Positions 6,394 through 7,958 of a stretch of DNA of 7,958 nt are shown piece after piece. The notes under the pieces were generated by a model. That model saw only the letters and a program-made list of their open reading frames with translations. It was not told the DNA's origin and ran no database searches. Within the stretch, counting starts at the first letter, position 1, and each line of letters begins with the position of its first letter. The stretch comes from an uncultured Lachnospiraceae bacterium (GTDB lineage Bacteria > Bacillota > Clostridia > Lachnospirales > Lachnospiraceae), in the NCBI GenBank assembly GCA_910576895.1, contig CAJTJZ010000067.1:7911-15868 (forward strand), read 5' to 3'. The position numbers were made by a program, and so were the translations under genes.

Positions 6394-7779
6394 TTATAAT
6401 TTTTTACCTACACAAAAATTTCCATAAATGCGATCATTTTCTGCATCTTTTACAAAAGCTCTTACTTTATAATATGTTTGACCCCTGTTTTGCTTTATTG
6501 TAGCAGTTAAAGCAGAAGCTTTTTTAAGTGTTTTTACAAGATGGTATTTTCCATTCTTTTTCTTACTAGAAAAGATTTGATATCCTTTTGCATTCTTTAC
6601 TTTTTTCCAAGAAAGTTTTACTTTACTATTACCCGCAGATTTTACTTTCAGCCCTTTTACTTTTGCAGGTGCTGTTGTAATAGAAATTACAGAACTATAT
6701 TTGCCAAAAGTTTTACTTCCATCCTCTGCTGTAGTATATGCACGAACTTTAAAGGAATAAGAAATACCTTGTTTCATTTTTTTCTGGAATGTTGTCTTTG
6801 TTGGATCAGAAATTGTTTTAATGCGTTTATATTTCCCTGTTTTTGTATTTTTTTGATAAATAATATAACCATCTGCTCCATTCACTTGTTCCCACTCAAA
6901 AGAAATACGTTTCTTGCCAATCTTTGATATAACTTCTGCCTTTGGTTTTTCTTTATTATCAAATGTTTCTTTTGTGTTAGGTGTTGTTGAAATAGAAGGT
7001 TCTTGTGTATTGCCTGTATTATTTTCAGGTTTATTTACCGTTTCTGAGGTAGAAGGTTTATTATTTTCTGTTTTATCTGTATTTTCTGTATCTTTTGGTG
7101 TTTCCGTTGATGGTGTTGTAGTACCTCCTGAAATACCCGGTGTGCTTGGAACACTTGGGTTACTTGGTGTATTTGGATTATTTGGTTTGTTAGGATTATC
7201 CGGCGTATCTGAAGGAGTTTTTTCCTTTTCTACTACTGCAGTTTTAAAATTTTCAAGAAAAACTGTTTGCGTTTTCTGCCCCATGCTAGTAACATATTCT
7301 ATAAAAGGATTCTTATAATCTGCTTTTTTAACAAAATCTACAGAAATTTGATATTCTTCTGTTGTTGGTTTTAAAGAGAGAGTACCAATATTCGCTGTTT
7401 CATTTTTAAAAATACTTTGATCCTTTGTACCAGAAAGAATAATATCAACAAGATAATTAGAAGAATCCTCTGTGGTAATTTCTGCATCTCTTACTTCACT
7501 TTTTATTGTTTCATCAAAAGTAAAGACTGGTTTGTCCATACTGCCATTTTGAATAGAAATAGAAAGTTGAAAACGCAACGATGTAATTTTATCACCTTCA
7601 TTCTCTGTTTTTCCTTGAGGAAGTGTTAATGCCACCATAAGATCATTTCCATTTTCTGTCAGTGTTCCACTAGCTCCTGTCTGCACTTCACTGGAATCTA
7701 ATTCTTCTGCTAATGCTATGGATGGAAAAGCAAAAAGAAGAAGAAAAGATATCAGTATATAGCCAATCCATTTTTTCAT
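6394..7779 (-). CDS. Secreted protein with two fibronectin type III domains
   Basis: The 461-residue product is exported: basic MKKW, a hydrophobic core and a signal peptidase I site after ALA (about residue 24). Residues 30-180 form a strand-rich domain (LMVALTLP, SLRFQLSISI, ANIGTLSLKP, YQISVDFV) with a pattern reminiscent of cohesin-like or other immunoglobulin-like surface modules; this fold is only a guess. A low-complexity linker follows (about 186-280), first Pro/Asn-rich (PDNPNKPNNPNTPSNPS), then Thr/Asn/Glu-rich. Two FnIII domains end the protein, about 280-368 (ISFEWEQVNGADGYIIYQK) and 373-461 (VKLSWKKVKNAKGYQIFSSK), the second very Lys-rich. No LPXTG motif, membrane anchor or catalytic motif is seen, so it is probably a wall-associated or released binding protein. 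The start at 7779 is chosen because GGAGG (7785-7789) lies 5 bases upstream and the signal peptide begins there. An upstream in-frame ATG at 7881 would bury the signal peptide and lies within the structured leader. Confidence 0.85.
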   Translation of the reverse strand: MKKWIGYILISFLLLFAFPSIALAEELDSSEVQTGASGTLTENGNDLMVALTLPQGKTENEGDKITSLRFQLSISIQNGSMDKPVFTFDETIKSEVRDAEITTEDSSNYLVDIILSGTKDQSIFKNETANIGTLSLKPTTEEYQISVDFVKKADYKNPFIEYVTSMGQKTQTVFLENFKTAVVEKEKTPSDTPDNPNKPNNPNTPSNPSVPSTPGISGGTTTPSTETPKDTENTDKTENNKPSTSETVNKPENNTGNTQEPSISTTPNTKETFDNKEKPKAEVISKIGKKRISFEWEQVNGADGYIIYQKNTKTGKYKRIKTISDPTKTTFQKKMKQGISYSFKVRAYTTAEDGSKTFGKYSSVISITTAPAKVKGLKVKSAGNSKVKLSWKKVKNAKGYQIFSSKKKNGKYHLVKTLKKASALTATIKQNRGQTYYKVRAFVKDAENDRIYGNFCVGKKL

Positions 7780-7800
7780 TTTTACCTCCAAAAAAAGAAA

Positions 7801-7887
7801 GTGTTTCCCATATTCTATACTGGCGGTCAAAAAACCTGACCGCTCAGTATAAAAATTGCCTATTGTATGGAAAACACACAATGCAAT
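7801..7887 (-). promoter_or_regulatory. Structured leader of the FnIII gene, possible pseudoknot cis-regulatory RNA
   Basis: Three helices can be drawn, described in plus-strand coordinates. Helix A: attgc and attgt (7855-7859, 7862-7866) pair with acaat and gcaat (7878-7882, 7883-7887), with a 2-base bulge. Helix B: atactg and gcggtca (7817-7829) pair with tgaccgc and cagtat (7837-7843, 7845-7850), with a 1-base bulge at 7844. Helix C: the loop of helix A (7867-7877) pairs with 7801-7811 (one G-U in the minus-strand RNA), closing a pseudoknot around helix B. Helix C ends 11 bases before the GGAGG ribosome site, so folding could affect translation. No T-run follows helix B, so it is not an intrinsic terminator. 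I do not match it to a known riboswitch class; the c-di-GMP-I core is absent. Confidence 0.5.
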
Positions 7888-7905
7888 GAATAAAAATTAA
7901 ATTTA

Positions 7906-7911
7906 ATTATA
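7906..7911 (-). promoter_or_regulatory. Candidate -10 element for the FnIII gene
   Basis: TATAAT is perfect on the minus strand (7911-7906), but the region 17 bp upstream lies inside a hairpin and holds no good -35. Transcription from here would start near 7899 and include the whole structured leader (about 120 nt). An alternative is TACAAT at 7867-7862 with a poor TTCATT -35 at 7890-7885, which would cut into the structure. A 14-bp palindrome, aattaaatttaatt (7895-7908), overlaps the -10 element. Confidence 0.35.
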
Positions 7912-7950
7912 CTCACGAACGAAAAATTTTTCCTTTTTTCGTTCGTGAGT
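7911..7950. repeat. 16-bp perfect inverted repeat beside the FnIII promoter region
   Basis: actcacgaacgaaaaa (7911-7926) pairs with tttttcgttcgtgagt (7935-7950) around an 8-base loop. Neither side is followed by an immediate T-run, so it is not a textbook terminator, although read leftward it is followed by AT-rich sequence. It could end an upstream minus-strand gene outside the window, be an operator over the missing -35 region, or be one end of a small repeat element. The last bases (ccgtgccg) are more GC-rich than the rest of the window. Confidence 0.65.
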
Positions 7951-7958
7951 CCGTGCCG

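Noticed and set aside
6914..7318. 134-codon plus-strand open frame with hydrophobic, Val/Leu/Gly-rich translation
   Set aside because: It lies antisense to the Pro/Asn/Thr-rich linker and N-terminal domain of the FnIII protein; its composition is what the complement of that repeat-like coding gives. No ribosome site or promoter was seen.
7817..7850. Helix B hairpin as an intrinsic terminator
   Set aside because: The stem is GC-rich enough, but no T-run follows on either strand and it lies inside the leader of a downstream gene.
7780..7881. In-frame extension of the FnIII protein start to ATG 7881
   Set aside because: It adds 34 residues before a clear signal peptide, has no ribosome site, and overlaps the structured leader. 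The ATG at 7779 has GGAGG five bases upstream.
7780..7958. Known c-di-GMP class I or cobalamin riboswitch
   Set aside because: The conserved core strings of those classes are not present on either strand. I could not run a covariance search, so other rare classes remain open.
1..7958. CRISPR array, tRNA, rRNA, transposase or phage genes
   Set aside because: No regularly spaced repeats, no cloverleaf-like segments and no recombinase or transposase motifs were seen in the window.

Overview
The window is AT-rich and A-tract-rich, with AGGAGG-type ribosome binding sites and sigma-A-like promoter elements. Together with a sodium:alanine symporter, solute-binding lipoproteins, a membrane-tethered XRE regulator and a secreted fibronectin type III protein, this points to a Gram-positive Clostridia genome, most likely Lachnospiraceae. 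The assignment rests on gene style and composition, not on a marker gene.

Layout. (1) Bases 1-1722, minus strand: an AGCS sodium:alanine/glycine symporter (alsT type) followed 31 bp later by the 5' part of a tRNA-dihydrouridine synthase gene that runs off the left edge. A full-consensus sigma-A promoter (TTGACA, 17 bp, TATAAT) precedes the symporter. (2) Bases 1723-2114: a very AT-rich divergent intergenic region holding that promoter, a weaker plus-strand promoter and some small palindromes. (3) Bases 2115-5679, plus strand: a two-gene lipoprotein cassette. The first gene encodes an unrecognised 434-residue lipoprotein. Six bases later begins a second lipoprotein gene that would encode a family 1-type extracellular solute-binding protein of about 750 residues, but its frame breaks near 3865-3899, leaving a 157-residue N-terminal piece and a long open C-terminal piece. 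No ABC permease or ATPase is nearby. (4) Bases 5680-6314: a repeat-containing spacer and a 170-residue XRE regulator with two C-terminal membrane helices. (5) Bases 6315-6393: a strong hairpin that should terminate transcription from both sides. (6) Bases 6394-7779, minus strand: a secreted protein with an N-terminal beta-rich domain, a Pro/Asn/Thr-rich linker and two FnIII domains. Its upstream region (7780-7958) is unusually structured: two nested helices with an apparent pseudoknot, and a separate 16-bp hairpin beside a TATAAT.

How they may work together. The symporter and dihydrouridine synthase are housekeeping genes, probably co-transcribed. The two lipoproteins are probably co-translated and act on the outer face of the membrane. 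The membrane-tethered XRE regulator just downstream could respond to membrane or envelope state, but nothing in the sequence proves that it controls the lipoproteins. The most interesting items are the possible structured RNA leader of the FnIII protein and the clean one-base frame break in the solute-binding gene. I did not find a clear new defence or mobile system here.
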